The translations under genes were made by a program, and so were the position numbers. The notes beneath the pieces are model-generated. The model was not told where the DNA came from, did no database searches, and was given only the letters and a program-made list of their open reading frames with translations. From contig NZ_KQ948551.1 in assembly GCF_001514125.1 (NCBI RefSeq), positions 271,291-335,290 of the forward strand: 64,000 nucleotides of DNA, written 5' to 3'. Each line of letters starts with the position of its first letter. Positions within the stretch are counted from its first letter, which is position 1. This DNA is from Streptomyces longwoodensis (GTDB lineage: Bacteria; Actinomycetota; Actinomycetes; Streptomycetales; Streptomycetaceae). This document shows positions 7,998-16,608 of the stretch, piece after piece.

Positions 7998-8912
7998 TCA
8001 GTCCCGGCCGGGCGTGGCGGCCTCGCCCAGTTCGGCGGAGATGCGGGCCAGCTGCTCGACGCGCTGCCGGAGCGGCGGGTGGGTGGAGAAGATCCGCTCG
8101 ATGCCCGGCTCGCGGCCGGCGGCCGGGGTGAAGTAGAAGGCGTTGAAGGCCTGGGCGGTGCGCAGGTCACGGGTCGGGATCCGGGCGATGTCGCCGGACA
8201 CCTTGGTCAGCGCCGACGCCAGCGCGGAGGGCCGGCCGGTCAGCAGCGCCGCCGCCCGGTCCGCGGCCAGCTCCCGGTACCGGGACAGGGCCCTGATCAG
8301 CAGGAAGCTGAGCGCGTAGACGGTGATCGACACGCCCATGATCGCGGCGAGCACGGCGGCGGTGTTCTGGTCCCGGCGCCCGCCGAACAGCCCGGAGTAG
8401 AGGGCGAACCGCACGATCAGCCCGGCGATCACGCCGAGGAACGACGCCACGGTGATCACGGCGACGTCCTTGTGCGCCACGTGCGACAGCTCGTGCGCGA
8501 GCACGCCCTCCAGCTCGGCGGGCTCCAGCCGCCGCAGCAGCCCGGTCGTCACGCACACCACGGCGTTGTCGGGGTTGCGCCCGGTGGCGAAGGCGTTGGG
8601 CATCTCCATGACGGACACGGCGACCACCGGCTTGGGCATGTCGGCCAGCGCGCACAGCCGGTCCACCACGGCGTGCAGCTCGGGGTACTCCTCCCGCTCC
8701 ACGACCCGCCCGCGCATCGCGAACAGCGCGATCCGGTCGGAGAACCAGTACTGGGCGCCGAGCAGCCCCGCCGCCACGACCACCACCAGCACCCACGACT
8801 TCAGCAGCAGCACCAGCGCCACCACGAACGCCACGTACAACAGTCCCAGCAGGAACAGGGTGACCGTCATGCGCACGGTCAGCCGCGGATCACTGCGAAA
8901 ACGACTCCGCAT
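7998..8912 (-). CDS. htpX: Membrane zinc metalloprotease HtpX
   Basis: HtpX is an integral-membrane protease for quality control of misfolded membrane proteins. The 304-residue product has two N-terminal membrane segments (about 15-37 and 39-56), the zinc motif HELSH at 140-144 with downstream RYRELAADRAA carrying the third ligand, and two further hydrophobic segments between. The C-terminal FSTHPPLRQRVEQLARI is typical of the M48B family. I chose the ATG at 8910-8912, followed by RSRFRSDPRLT; a GTG-type extension to 8948 adds unlikely residues. It is followed at once by pspAB. Induction by envelope stress is likely from the family but no operator was identified. Confidence 0.94.
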   Translation of the reverse strand: MRSRFRSDPRLTVRMTVTLFLLGLLYVAFVVALVLLLKSWVLVVVVAAGLLGAQYWFSDRIALFAMRGRVVEREEYPELHAVVDRLCALADMPKPVVAVSVMEMPNAFATGRNPDNAVVCVTTGLLRRLEPAELEGVLAHELSHVAHKDVAVITVASFLGVIAGLIVRFALYSGLFGGRRDQNTAAVLAAIMGVSITVYALSFLLIRALSRYRELAADRAAALLTGRPSALASALTKVSGDIARIPTRDLRTAQAFNAFYFTPAAGREPGIERIFSTHPPLRQRVEQLARISAELGEAATPGRD

Positions 8913-9069
8913 CTTCCACCACCCAGCACTCGGGCACTCGTCCCTCAAGCCAGTGTGCCTCCACCCCTCCCCATGAACCTCTCCCGATCGGGCCTAGGAG
9001 CAGCAAAAGGTCCCGGTGCGCGTCGCGAGGAACGGGAGAAGGGGCCGCGGGCCCGGGAGGGCGGGCCCG

Positions 9070-10401
9070 TCAGCGTGCCGCCTCCCGTGCCGCCCGGGCC
9101 CGCACCACCGGATCGGGATCCTCCCGCGCGACCCGCTGCGCCCGGGCCCGCGCGCTCCCGCCCCGGCGGAACGACAGCCGCAGCGCGCCCACGCGCACGT
9201 GCCGGGGCCGCCCGGCGTCGAGCCGTTCGCCCAGCCACTCCTCGGACAGCAGCTGTGCCGAGGGCTCCACGGCGAGCACGGTCTCGCGCACGACACCGGG
9301 CGCCGGGTCGTCGAGCAGCGGCTGCAGCCGTCGTACGTCGACGACGTCGAGCAACCGCAGCCCGGCCACGGCGCGGGCCCGGACGGCGGCCGAAGGATGG
9401 CCGAGCAGCGCCCACAGGGTGCCGGCGTCCGTCCGCTCCCCGCACTCCGCGAGCCCGATCACCGCGCCCGGCGGCAGCAGCGGATCCCCGGTCCGCGCGC
9501 ACCGCTCCCGGTACCAGGCCACCGGATCGTCCCCGGCCTGCCGTACGACGTACCGGGCGCAGGCCCGCACCACCGCCGACCGGTCGGCCAGGAACGGCAC
9601 CGCCCGCTCGGGTTCCCCGGTGCGCCGCAGCGCGGTCACTCCGGCGGACCGGGCCCGCGGCGAGCGGGCCCGGAGCAGCGGACCCACGACCTCCTCGCAG
9701 GGCCGGCCCTCGGGCACGGCGGCCAGGGCGGCGTCCGCGCACAGCGACTGGACGACCGTGTCCCCGTCGCCGGCGGCGGTACGGGCCAGCTCGGCGGGGG
9801 AGAGGCGGCCCGTCTCGACCGCCAACCGGTGGACGTGACGCCGCACGGCCCGGTCGTCGTGGGCCGGCAGCGCGGCCGGCCACGCCCGGGAGGGGTCGCT
9901 CAGCACCTCGTCCAGCAGCGCGACGGCGAAGCCCCCGCGCTCCCGCCGGCCCACGAGGAGGATCACGGGCGCGAGCGCGACGGCGGTCTCCAGGCCGTCC
10001 CCGCCGACGGCGTCCCCGTCCACGCGTTCCCGCAGCACCTGCCGCGCGGCCTGCCGCACCGGCGCGACCCAGTCGGCGGCGCGCACGACGAGCAACGGCA
10101 GGAGGGAGGGACGGTCGGCCACCCCGCGTACGGCGGCCTCCCGCAGCCGCCCGTCGCGGTGGCACAGGGCGAGCGCGTACCGCGAGGCGTCGAGCCCGGC
10201 CGGATCACCGGGCAGCGGGGCGACGTGCTCCCACTCGGCCCGCACCGCCCCGGCATGCCACCAGGTCCCGCGCCGCGCCCCCGCGTCCAGTGCGAGCCAC
10301 GCCGCGGGGTCGTCCGCGTCCAGGACGCTCTCCACGGCCTCGCCCCGCGCGAGCCGCACCGCGGCGGCCTCTCCCGCACGCGGGTCGTCGTCCACGCGCA
10401 C
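9070..10401 (-). CDS. HEAT-repeat protein near glnA
   Basis: About 443 residues of Ala/Leu/Arg-rich helical repeats, with units such as VRRHVHRLAVETGRL, VRACARYVVRQAG and VRARAVAGLRLLDVVDVRRLQ, the last typical of HEAT repeats. There is no signal sequence or catalytic motif. The start is probably the GTG at 10399-10401, 2 nt after the TAG of the 85-residue membrane protein at 10404, so the two genes are likely translationally coupled; longer starts would overlap that gene in another frame. It may be a cytoplasmic partner of the small membrane protein. A second, unrelated-looking HEAT protein lies beside glnII. Confidence 0.75.
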   Translation of the reverse strand: MRVDDDPRAGEAAAVRLARGEAVESVLDADDPAAWLALDAGARRGTWWHAGAVRAEWEHVAPLPGDPAGLDASRYALALCHRDGRLREAAVRGVADRPSLLPLLVVRAADWVAPVRQAARQVLRERVDGDAVGGDGLETAVALAPVILLVGRRERGGFAVALLDEVLSDPSRAWPAALPAHDDRAVRRHVHRLAVETGRLSPAELARTAAGDGDTVVQSLCADAALAAVPEGRPCEEVVGPLLRARSPRARSAGVTALRRTGEPERAVPFLADRSAVVRACARYVVRQAGDDPVAWYRERCARTGDPLLPPGAVIGLAECGERTDAGTLWALLGHPSAAVRARAVAGLRLLDVVDVRRLQPLLDDPAPGVVRETVLAVEPSAQLLSEEWLGERLDAGRPRHVRVGALRLSFRRGGSARARAQRVAREDPDPVVRARAAREAAR

Positions 10402-10403
10402 CT

Positions 10404-10661
10404 CTAGTACGGCGCCTGGAACCGCGCGTACCCCAGCACCAGGATCACCGCCACCACGCAGCCCAGCACGATCGCGGTCGACGCCCACGACGAGCGCCGG
10501 GCCGTCCTCGGCTCCGGGTCGGCGCGGAACGGCTGGGGCCGCGGCGGGTCGTTCTTCCAGCGGGCGGCGAGCATCCGAGCCCGCGCGGAGGGCTCCTTGT
10601 GCTCGGCGTCGTCGGCCCACCGCAGGTCGTACTCCCGCTGGGTGTCGTCCTGTTCGGACAT
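10404..10661 (-). CDS. Small single-pass membrane protein, 85 residues
   Basis: The N-terminal 55 residues are hydrophilic (MSEQDDTQREYDLRWADDAE, later ARMLAARWKNDPPRP). One membrane segment follows at about 60-79 (STAIVLGCVVAVILVLGYA), then a very short external tail, FQAPY. The positive charges before the segment predict a cytoplasmic N-terminus. It overlaps or nearly touches the downstream HEAT-repeat gene and is likely its operon partner and perhaps its membrane anchor. I do not recognise a named family. Confidence 0.75.
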   Translation of the reverse strand: MSEQDDTQREYDLRWADDAEHKEPSARARMLAARWKNDPPRPQPFRADPEPRTARRSSWASTAIVLGCVVAVILVLGYARFQAPY

Positions 10662-10715
10662 CCCCGTGTCTCCCCCGTCACCTCGTCGAACAGCTGCGCA
10701 GGAACGATACGACGG

Positions 10716-10747
10716 CGCCCCCGCCCTGCGGAACAGGAACGGGGGCG
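10716..10747 (-). terminator. Possible terminator of glnA
   Basis: CGCCCCCG and CGGGGGCG form an 8-bp stem with a 16-nt loop, about 47 nt beyond the glnA stop on the minus strand. The loop is large and there is no T-run, so support is moderate. Confidence 0.45.
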
Positions 10748-10793
10748 TCGGACGGCCCAGGGGAGCGGGAACCCGCTCCGGCCCGGGGCCAGG

Positions 10794-12203
10794 TCACACG
10801 TCGAAGTAGAGCTCGAACTCGTGCGGGTGCGGACGCAGCTGCAGCGGCGCGATCTCGTTCGTGCGCTTGAAGTCGATCCACGTCTCGATCAGGTCGGACG
10901 TGAACACGTCGCCCTGGAGGAGGAACTCGTGGTCGGCCTCGAGGGCCTCGAGGACGGCGCCGAGGGAGGTCGGGACCTGGGCGACGTTCGCGTGCTCCTC
11001 GGGAGCCAGCTCGTACAGGTCCTTGTCGATCGGCTCGGCCGGCTCGATCTTGTTCTTGACGCCGTCCAGGCCGGCCAGCAGCAGCGCCGAGAAGGCCAGG
11101 TACGGGTTGCCGGAGGAGTCGGGCGCGCGGAACTCGACGCGCTTGGCCTTCGGGTTGGAGCCGGTGATCGGGATGCGCATCGCGGCGGAGCGGTTGCGCT
11201 GCGAGTACACCAGGTTGATCGGCGCCTCGAAGCCCGGCACCAGGCGGTGGTAGGAGTTCACCGTCGGGTTGGTGAAGGCCAGCAGCGCCGGGGCGTGCTT
11301 GAGGATGCCGCCGATGTAGTAGCGGGCGGTGTCCGACAGGCCCGCGTAGCCGGCCTCGTCGTAGAACAGCGGGTCGCCGTTGCTCCACAGCGACTGGTGC
11401 ACGTGCATGCCCGAGCCGTTGTCACCGAAGATCGGCTTCGGCATGAAGGTCGCGGTCTTGCCGTTGCGCCACGCCACGTTCTTCACGATGTACTTGAAGA
11501 GCTGCAGGTCGTCGGCCGCGGCGAGCAGCGTGTTGAACTTGTAGTTGATCTCCGCCTGGCCGGCGGTGCCCACCTCGTGGTGCTGGCGCTCGACCTTCAG
11601 GCCGGACTTCTCCAGCTCCAGGGAGATCTCGGCGCGCAGGTCGGCGAAGTGGTCGACCGGGGCCACCGGGAAGTAGCCGCCCTTGTAGCGGACCTTGTAG
11701 CCGCGGTTGTTCTCCACCGCACCGGTGTTCCAGGCGCCGGCCTCGGAGTCGATGTGGTAGAACGACTCGTTCGCCGAGGTGGCGAAGCGCACGCTGTCGA
11801 ACACGTAGAACTCGGCCTCGGGGCCGAAGTACGCGGTGTCGGCGATGCCCGTCGACGCCAGGTACGCCTCCGCCTTCTTCGCCACGTTGCGCGGGTCGCG
11901 GGAGTACTGCTCACCCGTGATCGGGTCGTGGATGAAGAAGTTGATGTTGAGCGTCTTGTCCCGGCGGAACGAGTCGACCCGGGCGGTCGACAGGTCCGCG
12001 CGCAGCGCCATGTCGGACTCGTGGATCGCCTGGAAACCACGGATCGACGATCCGTCGAAGGCGAGCTCCTCGTCCGGGTCGAACGCCTCGACGGGCACCG
12101 TGAAGTGCTGCATGACGCCCGGCAGGTCGCAGAACCGGACGTCGACGAACTTGACGTCCTCGTCCGCGATGAACTTCTTGGCCTCGTCGGCGTTCTGGAA
12201 CAT
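10794..12203 (-). CDS. glnA: Glutamine synthetase type I
   Basis: The main ammonia-assimilating enzyme, expected as a cytoplasmic dodecamer. The 469-residue product begins [20 protein letters not shown]. Active-site blocks are [32 protein letters not shown] and the ATP-side [10 protein letters not shown]. Tyr397 in DLYELAPEE matches the tyrosine adenylylated by GlnE in other GSI enzymes, so post-translational control is expected. An AGGAGG site lies upstream of the ATG. A four-half-site GlnR box lies 96-133 nt upstream (12299-12336), so nitrogen limitation should activate transcription. The gene stands alone, divergent from the RDD gene. Confidence 0.97.
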   Translation of the reverse strand: MFQNADEAKKFIADEDVKFVDVRFCDLPGVMQHFTVPVEAFDPDEELAFDGSSIRGFQAIHESDMALRADLSTARVDSFRRDKTLNINFFIHDPITGEQYSRDPRNVAKKAEAYLASTGIADTAYFGPEAEFYVFDSVRFATSANESFYHIDSEAGAWNTGAVENNRGYKVRYKGGYFPVAPVDHFADLRAEISLELEKSGLKVERQHHEVGTAGQAEINYKFNTLLAAADDLQLFKYIVKNVAWRNGKTATFMPKPIFGDNGSGMHVHQSLWSNGDPLFYDEAGYAGLSDTARYYIGGILKHAPALLAFTNPTVNSYHRLVPGFEAPINLVYSQRNRSAAMRIPITGSNPKAKRVEFRAPDSSGNPYLAFSALLLAGLDGVKNKIEPAEPIDKDLYELAPEEHANVAQVPTSLGAVLEALEADHEFLLQGDVFTSDLIETWIDFKRTNEIAPLQLRPHPHEFELYFDV

Positions 12204-12298
12204 CCAGCTCCTCCTACTCCCGACCGCCTGCCGGGGTGGTAGATCGTTCGTGCGGCCAGTGCGGGTGGCACACGCTTCCCCGACCCTAGGGACGGGTG

Positions 12299-12336
12299 AT
12301 TTCTCGTGCGTGACCCATTTGTTTCGCTGAAGTTAA
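12299..12336 (-). promoter_or_regulatory. GlnR operator of glnA
   Basis: On the minus strand the order is TTAAC-n6-GAAAC-n6-GTCAC-n6-GAAAT. This matches the two-box consensus gTnAc-n6-GaAAc at nearly every defined base, with all spacers exactly six. Position and order are those described for glnA in Streptomyces, where GlnR activates the gene. Confidence 0.85.
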
Positions 12337-12410
12337 CCGGCCTTGTTCGAGCCTAGTACCCGGACACCCCGGGTAGCAGCCGCAGCCCGCGGGCGCAGTA
12401 CCGTGGTCGG

Positions 12411-12878
12411 GTGGACAACAGGCGAGCAATGGGATCGTGGCTCTCCGGGCCGCGCGCGGCCATGGAGGACGCCGGTGCCGACTTCGGATACCGGGGACGG
12501 CAACTGGGTCTGCCGGAGGAGGGACCGGGCTCGATCGCCCGCCCCGGGCGCCGCCTCGGCGCGCTGGCCGTGGACTGGGCGATGTGCGTCCTGATCGCAT
12601 ACGGCCTCATCACCGACGGCTACACCCCCGCCACCAGCAACTGGGCGCTGCTCGTCTTCTTCGTGATGAGCGCCCTGACGGTCGGCACGGTGGGCTTCAC
12701 ACCTGGAAAGCGCCTGTTTGGCATCCGGGTCCTCGCCCTGGACACCGGCACGGTCAACCCGCTGCGCGCCCTGCTGCGCACCGTCCTGCTGTGCCTGGCC
12801 GTCCCCGCGCTGATCTGGGACCGCGACGGCCGCGGCCTGCACGACCGCCTGGCCCGCACGGTCGAGGTGCGCATCTAG
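12411..12878 (+). CDS. RDD-family membrane protein
   Basis: The 155-residue product has the RDD pattern: a basic RPGRRLGALAVDW at the start of the first membrane segment, then GFTPGKRLFGIRVLALD, then a segment ending in WDRDGRGLHDRLARTVEV. There are about three hydrophobic segments. RDD proteins are small membrane proteins whose substrates are mostly unknown; transport is often suggested. The GTG start at 12411 has no ribosome-binding site but lies 6 nt after TACCGT (12399-12404), so it may be leaderless. Its TAG stop lies inside the left terminal repeat of the MITE-like element that follows. Confidence 0.85.
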   Translation: MDNRRAMGSWLSGPRAAMEDAGADFGYRGRQLGLPEEGPGSIARPGRRLGALAVDWAMCVLIAYGLITDGYTPATSNWALLVFFVMSALTVGTVGFTPGKRLFGIRVLALDTGTVNPLRALLRTVLLCLAVPALIWDRDGRGLHDRLARTVEVRI

Positions 12879-13040
12879 GGGGTGTCTCGCCGATCAGGCC
12901 GGATCAGGGAGCGGCGTCTGGTGCCGTGCATCGCAAGGCGGAGGAGGGAGTCGATGCGGAGCATCGGCGAGTGACGACAACGCGGCGAGGTGCGGTGCCA
13001 GGCGCCGCGAGCCCGGCCTGATCGGCAAGACACCCCCTAG
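12875..13040. mobile_element. MITE-like inverted repeat 1, 166 bp
   Basis: Both ends carry a 28-bp inverted repeat with one mismatch (12875-12902 and 13013-13040), beginning CTAGGGGGTGTCT and bounded by CTAG. The interior is also imperfectly self-complementary (about 12906-12931 against 12986-13011, with many G-U pairs), so the whole element can fold into one long hairpin. It has no coding capacity. The stop codon of the RDD gene (12876-12878) lies within the left end. Confidence 0.8.
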
Positions 13041-13072
13041 AGCATCCACCAGAGCCTCCAGAGGGCGGACAG

Positions 13073-13124
13073 ACGTACGGCGAGGGGCGTCCGGAGTGAT
13101 CCGGGCGCCCCTCGCCTCGTACGT
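13073..13124 (-). terminator. Long hairpin downstream of the DUF4191 gene
   Basis: ACGTACGGCGAGGGGCGTCCGGA pairs, with a few mismatches, with the segment ending CGCCCCTCGCCTCGTACGT around a GTGA loop. It starts 11 nt beyond the DUF4191 stop on the minus strand, so it probably terminates that gene. It also separates it from the MITE-like element. Confidence 0.7.
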
Positions 13125-13134
13125 GTCGCCGGTG

Positions 13135-13836
13135 TCAGCGGCCCTTGGGGCCGCCCCGCGGCAGCTTCATGCCCTTGGGCATCGGGCCCTTGGGCAGCGG
13201 CATGTTGCTCATCAGGTCGCCGAGCGCCCGCAGCCGGTCGTTGGTCGCGGTGACCTGCGGGCCGGTGAGCACGCGCGGGAACTTCAGCAGGGTGGTGCGC
13301 AGCTTCTTCAGCTCGACCTGGCCCTCGCCCGTGCCGACGATCACGTCGTGCACCGGGACGTCCGCGACGATGCGGTTCATCTTCTTCTTCTCGGCGGCCA
13401 GCAGGCCCTTCACCCGGTTCGGGTTGCCCTCGGCGACCAGGACGATGCCGGCCTTGCCGACGGCCCGGTGCACCACGTCCTGGCTGCGGTTCATCGCCAC
13501 CGCGGGGGTCGTCGTCCAGCCCCGGCCGACGTTGTCCAGCACGGCCGCTGCAGCGCCCGGCTGGCCCTCCATCTGCCCGAAGGCCGCCCGCTCGGCCCGG
13601 CGCCCGAACACGATCGCCGTCGCGAGGAAGGCGAGCAGGAGGCCCAGGATGCCGAGATAGATGGGGTGACCGATCAGGAAGCCGATCGCGAGGAAGACAC
13701 CGAAGGTGACGATCCCGACAGCCGCGAGTACAAGACCGATCTTCTTGTCGACCTTGCTGGTCATCTTGTAGGTCAGGGCGATCTGCTTCAGTCGCCCGGG
13801 GTTCGCAGCGTCCGCTGCGGTTTCCTTCCTCGCCAT
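13135..13836 (-). CDS. DUF4191 membrane protein
   Basis: The 233-residue product matches the DUF4191 pattern found throughout Actinobacteria: an N-terminal NPGRLKQIALTYKMTSKVDKK, two membrane segments (about 33-54 and 57-75) and a long soluble part with GRGWTTTPAVAMNRSQDVVHR and GRAGIVLV-like sequence. The C-terminus is rich in Pro, Gly and Lys. The function is unknown; in relatives it is often close to the lipoate genes, as here (lipA is 0.6 kb away). The ATG follows a GGAAACC stretch without a strong ribosome-binding site. Confidence 0.85.
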   Translation of the reverse strand: MARKETAADAANPGRLKQIALTYKMTSKVDKKIGLVLAAVGIVTFGVFLAIGFLIGHPIYLGILGLLLAFLATAIVFGRRAERAAFGQMEGQPGAAAAVLDNVGRGWTTTPAVAMNRSQDVVHRAVGKAGIVLVAEGNPNRVKGLLAAEKKKMNRIVADVPVHDVIVGTGEGQVELKKLRTTLLKFPRVLTGPQVTATNDRLRALGDLMSNMPLPKGPMPKGMKLPRGGPKGR

Positions 13837-13969
13837 GGCACGAAGTCTACGTGGCCCCGGGAGTGCCTTCGACGGCAGTGCCCGGCCGGTGCCCGGCAGG
13901 ACGGCGGAACGGCGCCCTCCGCGGCCGGGGCGCCTCAGGAACCCGGCAGTGCCGGGGGCCGGGGGTGGC

Positions 13970-14173
13970 TCAGGAGGTGAGGGAAGCGGCCTGGTCGAGG
14001 ACCCGCTGGGCCTCGACGCGGTCCTTGGCGCGGCGGCGGTCCTCCAGCACGGAGGTCCAGGCGTTGCGGCGGGCGGTGCGCTGGCCGCCGCTCATGAGCA
14101 GCGACTCGACCGCGCGCAGGGCGTCGGTGAAGGACGGGATGGCGGTGGCGCGAACGGGCGGCGCGGCCTGCAT
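13970..14173 (-). CDS. Small hypothetical protein, 67 residues
   Basis: The predicted product begins MQAAPPVRATAIPSFTDALR and is mostly helical and charged (TARRNAWTSVLEDRRRAKDRVEAQRVLDQA). It has no signal or membrane segment. I chose the ATG at 14171-14173 because GAGGGGGAT lies just upstream; an upstream GTG at 14236 would add 21 residues. It lies between lipA and the DUF4191 gene in the same direction. I recognise no family; a regulatory or structural role would be a guess. Confidence 0.6.
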   Translation of the reverse strand: MQAAPPVRATAIPSFTDALRAVESLLMSGGQRTARRNAWTSVLEDRRRAKDRVEAQRVLDQAASLTS

Positions 14174-14308
14174 GTGGGGATCCCCCTCGTATGCGGCGTG
14201 GGCGGTACGGCCTACGTGGTGTGATGCCAGGGTCACTGTTTGGTGTTACCAGTGCGTGACCGACCGGTCAAACGGCGATGAAACCTTGAGATGCGTCACG
14301 GAACGACG

Positions 14309-14359
14309 GACGCGGCCCCGTCGTACGCCCTCATCTGCGAGGACGGACGGGACCGCGTC
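14309..14359 (-). terminator. Possible terminator after lipA
   Basis: GACGCGGCCCCGTC and GACGGGACCGCGTC pair over 14 bp with one mismatch, around a 23-nt loop, 85 nt beyond the lipA stop. The large loop lowers confidence. Confidence 0.4.
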
Positions 14360-14443
14360 GAATCGGCCGTTACCGGACAGTAGTTTCTTGTGCGCGAGTT
14401 CACACGGACGGCCCCGTGGCCGACCGGGTCGGGTCGCCCGTGG

Positions 14444-15409
14444 TCAGACGGCCTGGGCGGCCACGAAGGCGCCGCGCTTCTCGATGGCCATCTGGTAGAG
14501 CCGGCCCGCGCGGTACGAGGAACGCACCAGCGGCCCGGACATCACGCCGGAGAAGCCGATCCGCTCGGCCTCCTCCTTCAGCTCCACGAACTCCTGCGGC
14601 TTGACCCAGCGCTCCACCGGGTGGTGGCGCACGGAGGGACGCAGGTACTGGGTGATGGTGACCAGCTCGCAGCCGGCGTCGTGCAGCTGCTGGAGCGCCT
14701 CCACGACCTCCTCGCGGGTCTCGCCCATGCCGAGGATCAGGTTCGACTTGGTCACCAGGCCGAAGTCGCGCGCTGCGGTGATCACCTTCAGGGAGCGCTC
14801 GTAGCGGAAGCCCGGACGGATCCGCTTGAAGATCCGCGGGACCGTCTCGACGTTGTGCGCGAAGACCTCGGGGCGGGCCGAGAAGACCTCTTCGAGCTGC
14901 TCGGGGACGGCGTTGAAGTCGGGCGCGAGGAGCTCGACCTTGGTGCGGCCGCCCTCGCGCTGCGCCGTCTGCGCGTGGATCTGGCGGACCGTCTCGGCGT
15001 ACAGCCAGGCGCCGCCGTCCTCCAGGTCGTCGCGGGCGACGCCGGTGATGGTGGCGTAGTTCAGGTCCATGGTGACCACGGACTCGCCGACGCGGCGCGG
15101 CTCGTCGCGGTCCAGCGCCTCGGGCTTGCCCGTGTCGATCTGGCAGAAGTCGCAGCGCCGGGTGCACTGGTCGCCGCCGATGAGGAAGGTCGCCTCCCGG
15201 TCCTCCCAGCACTCGTAGATGTTGGGGCAGCCGGCTTCCTGGCAGACGGTGTGCAGGCCCTCGCTCTTCACGAGGTTCTGCATCTTCGTGTACTCGGGAC
15301 CCATTTTCGCCCGGGTCTTGATCCACTCGGGCTTGCGCTCGATGGGGGTCTGGCTGTTGCGGACCTCCAGGCGCAGCATCTTGCGTCCGTCGGGTGTGAC
15401 TGCGGACAC
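14444..15409 (-). CDS. lipA: Lipoyl synthase
   Basis: A radical-SAM enzyme that inserts two sulfurs into protein-bound octanoyl groups. In the 321-residue product the auxiliary-cluster cysteines are C56, C61 and C67 ([12 protein letters not shown]) and the radical-SAM cysteines are C82, C86 and C89 (CTRRCDFC). The C-terminal VRSSY supplies the serine ligand of the auxiliary cluster. I chose the GTG at 15407-15409 (protein start [10 protein letters not shown]), with AGGGAG upstream; the frame continues to 15460 without a better start. It follows lipB in the same direction with a 135-bp gap. Its likely targets include the E2 protein encoded at 28993-30834. It needs iron-sulfur cluster supply, for which erpA is a candidate. 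Confidence 0.96.
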   Translation of the reverse strand: MSAVTPDGRKMLRLEVRNSQTPIERKPEWIKTRAKMGPEYTKMQNLVKSEGLHTVCQEAGCPNIYECWEDREATFLIGGDQCTRRCDFCQIDTGKPEALDRDEPRRVGESVVTMDLNYATITGVARDDLEDGGAWLYAETVRQIHAQTAQREGGRTKVELLAPDFNAVPEQLEEVFSARPEVFAHNVETVPRIFKRIRPGFRYERSLKVITAARDFGLVTKSNLILGMGETREEVVEALQQLHDAGCELVTITQYLRPSVRHHPVERWVKPQEFVELKEEAERIGFSGVMSGPLVRSSYRAGRLYQMAIEKRGAFVAAQAV

Positions 15410-15544
15410 GTCGGCTCCCTGCTCATCGATGAACGAAGACTTCGATTCTTCGGCGTACACCAGGGTACGCCCGTGTGTTGTGACCCCCCGGTGGGACCAA
15501 CCTCGTCGAACCGGGGGGCATTCCGCGCGGTCCCGGGCCGGGAC

Positions 15545-16342
15545 TCAGGCCGACGCGCGCTCGACCACCCGGGGCCTGAGCTCCGCGTTCTCCAGCACGT
15601 CCCGCAGGTGCCGCTCGGCGACCGGCAGCACCTCGTCGAGGGTGACGTCCCGGCCCAGCTCGTTGGCCAGGGAGGTGACGCCCGCGTCCCGGATGCCGCA
15701 CGGGATGATGCGGTCGAACCAGGCGTTGTCGGGGTTCACGTTGAGGGCGAAGCCGTGCATGGTCACGCCCTTGGCGACCCGGATGCCGATGGCGGCGATC
15801 TTGCGGTCCTCGCGGCGCTGGCCGGCGTTGGACGGGGCGTACTCCGGGCCGTTCAGCCGGGGGTCGAACTCCTCGTCGTGCAGCCGCGGGTCGAAGTCCA
15901 GGGAGAGGCCGCCGAGCGCGGGGCGCTGCTCGACCGGGTCGCCGAGCACCCACACCCCGCTGCGGCCCTCGACCCGGGTGGTCTCCAGGCCGAACTCCGC
16001 GCAGACGCGGATCAGCGCCTCCTCCAGGCGCCGCACGTGTGCGACGACGTCCACCGGGCGGGGCAGCTTCTGGATGGGGTAGCCGACGAGCTGGCCCGGT
16101 CCGTGCCAGGTGATCTTGCCGCCGCGGTCCACGTCGATCACCGGCGTCCCGTCCAGGGGCCGCTCGCTGTCGGCGGTGCGCCGGCCCGCCGTGTAGACGG
16201 GCGGGTGCTCCAGGAGCAGCACGGTGTCCGGGACCTCGTCGGCGAACCGGGCCGCGTGCACCCGGCGCTGCTCGTCCCAGGCCGCCTGGTACTCGACGGC
16301 GTCCGCGCCGAACCCCATGCGGACGAACCGCAACTCACTCAC
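15545..16342 (-). CDS. lipB: Octanoyl-ACP:protein octanoyltransferase
   Basis: Transfers octanoyl from acyl carrier protein to lipoyl domains; LipA then adds sulfur. The 265-residue product has the signature [19 protein letters not shown] (about 72-90), conserved Lys181 in [10 protein letters not shown] and catalytic Cys215 in IIPCGI. Between EGRSGVW and Lys181 there is an unusually long insert (about 134-179, including [20 protein letters not shown]) that is short in the enzymes I remember from mycobacteria and E. coli. The GTG start at 16340-16342 is preceded by GGGAGG. It is the first gene of the lipB-lipA pair and divergent from the NsdA-like regulator. Confidence 0.94.
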   Translation of the reverse strand: MSELRFVRMGFGADAVEYQAAWDEQRRVHAARFADEVPDTVLLLEHPPVYTAGRRTADSERPLDGTPVIDVDRGGKITWHGPGQLVGYPIQKLPRPVDVVAHVRRLEEALIRVCAEFGLETTRVEGRSGVWVLGDPVEQRPALGGLSLDFDPRLHDEEFDPRLNGPEYAPSNAGQRREDRKIAAIGIRVAKGVTMHGFALNVNPDNAWFDRIIPCGIRDAGVTSLANELGRDVTLDEVLPVAERHLRDVLENAELRPRVVERASA

Positions 16343-16608
16343 GGCAAGCGCCTCCCTCGAAGTCGTCGGCACGCGGCGTCGGTGTGCGCCGACGCCGTAA
16401 GGCATGAAACGCGCCAACGCCACTGTACGACTGCCGGTCGCGCGTCAGCCCCGCGGTCAATCCTCACACGATCGGATGAATGCCCGCCGGAACGTGCGAG
16501 CGGCTGCTCACCCTCCGCTACATTCGCGCCGTTCACCAGGCCAAAAAGGGCTGCTCAGAGGCAATCCACGCACTTCGGGTGCGCGGAAGGCAGGAGACCG
16601 CACCGCAG

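Noticed and set aside
7770..12242. A 1490-codon plus-strand frame across htpX, the HEAT gene and glnA
   Set aside because: It is antisense to recognisable genes including glnA, and its product is low-complexity Arg/Pro/Gly-rich sequence.
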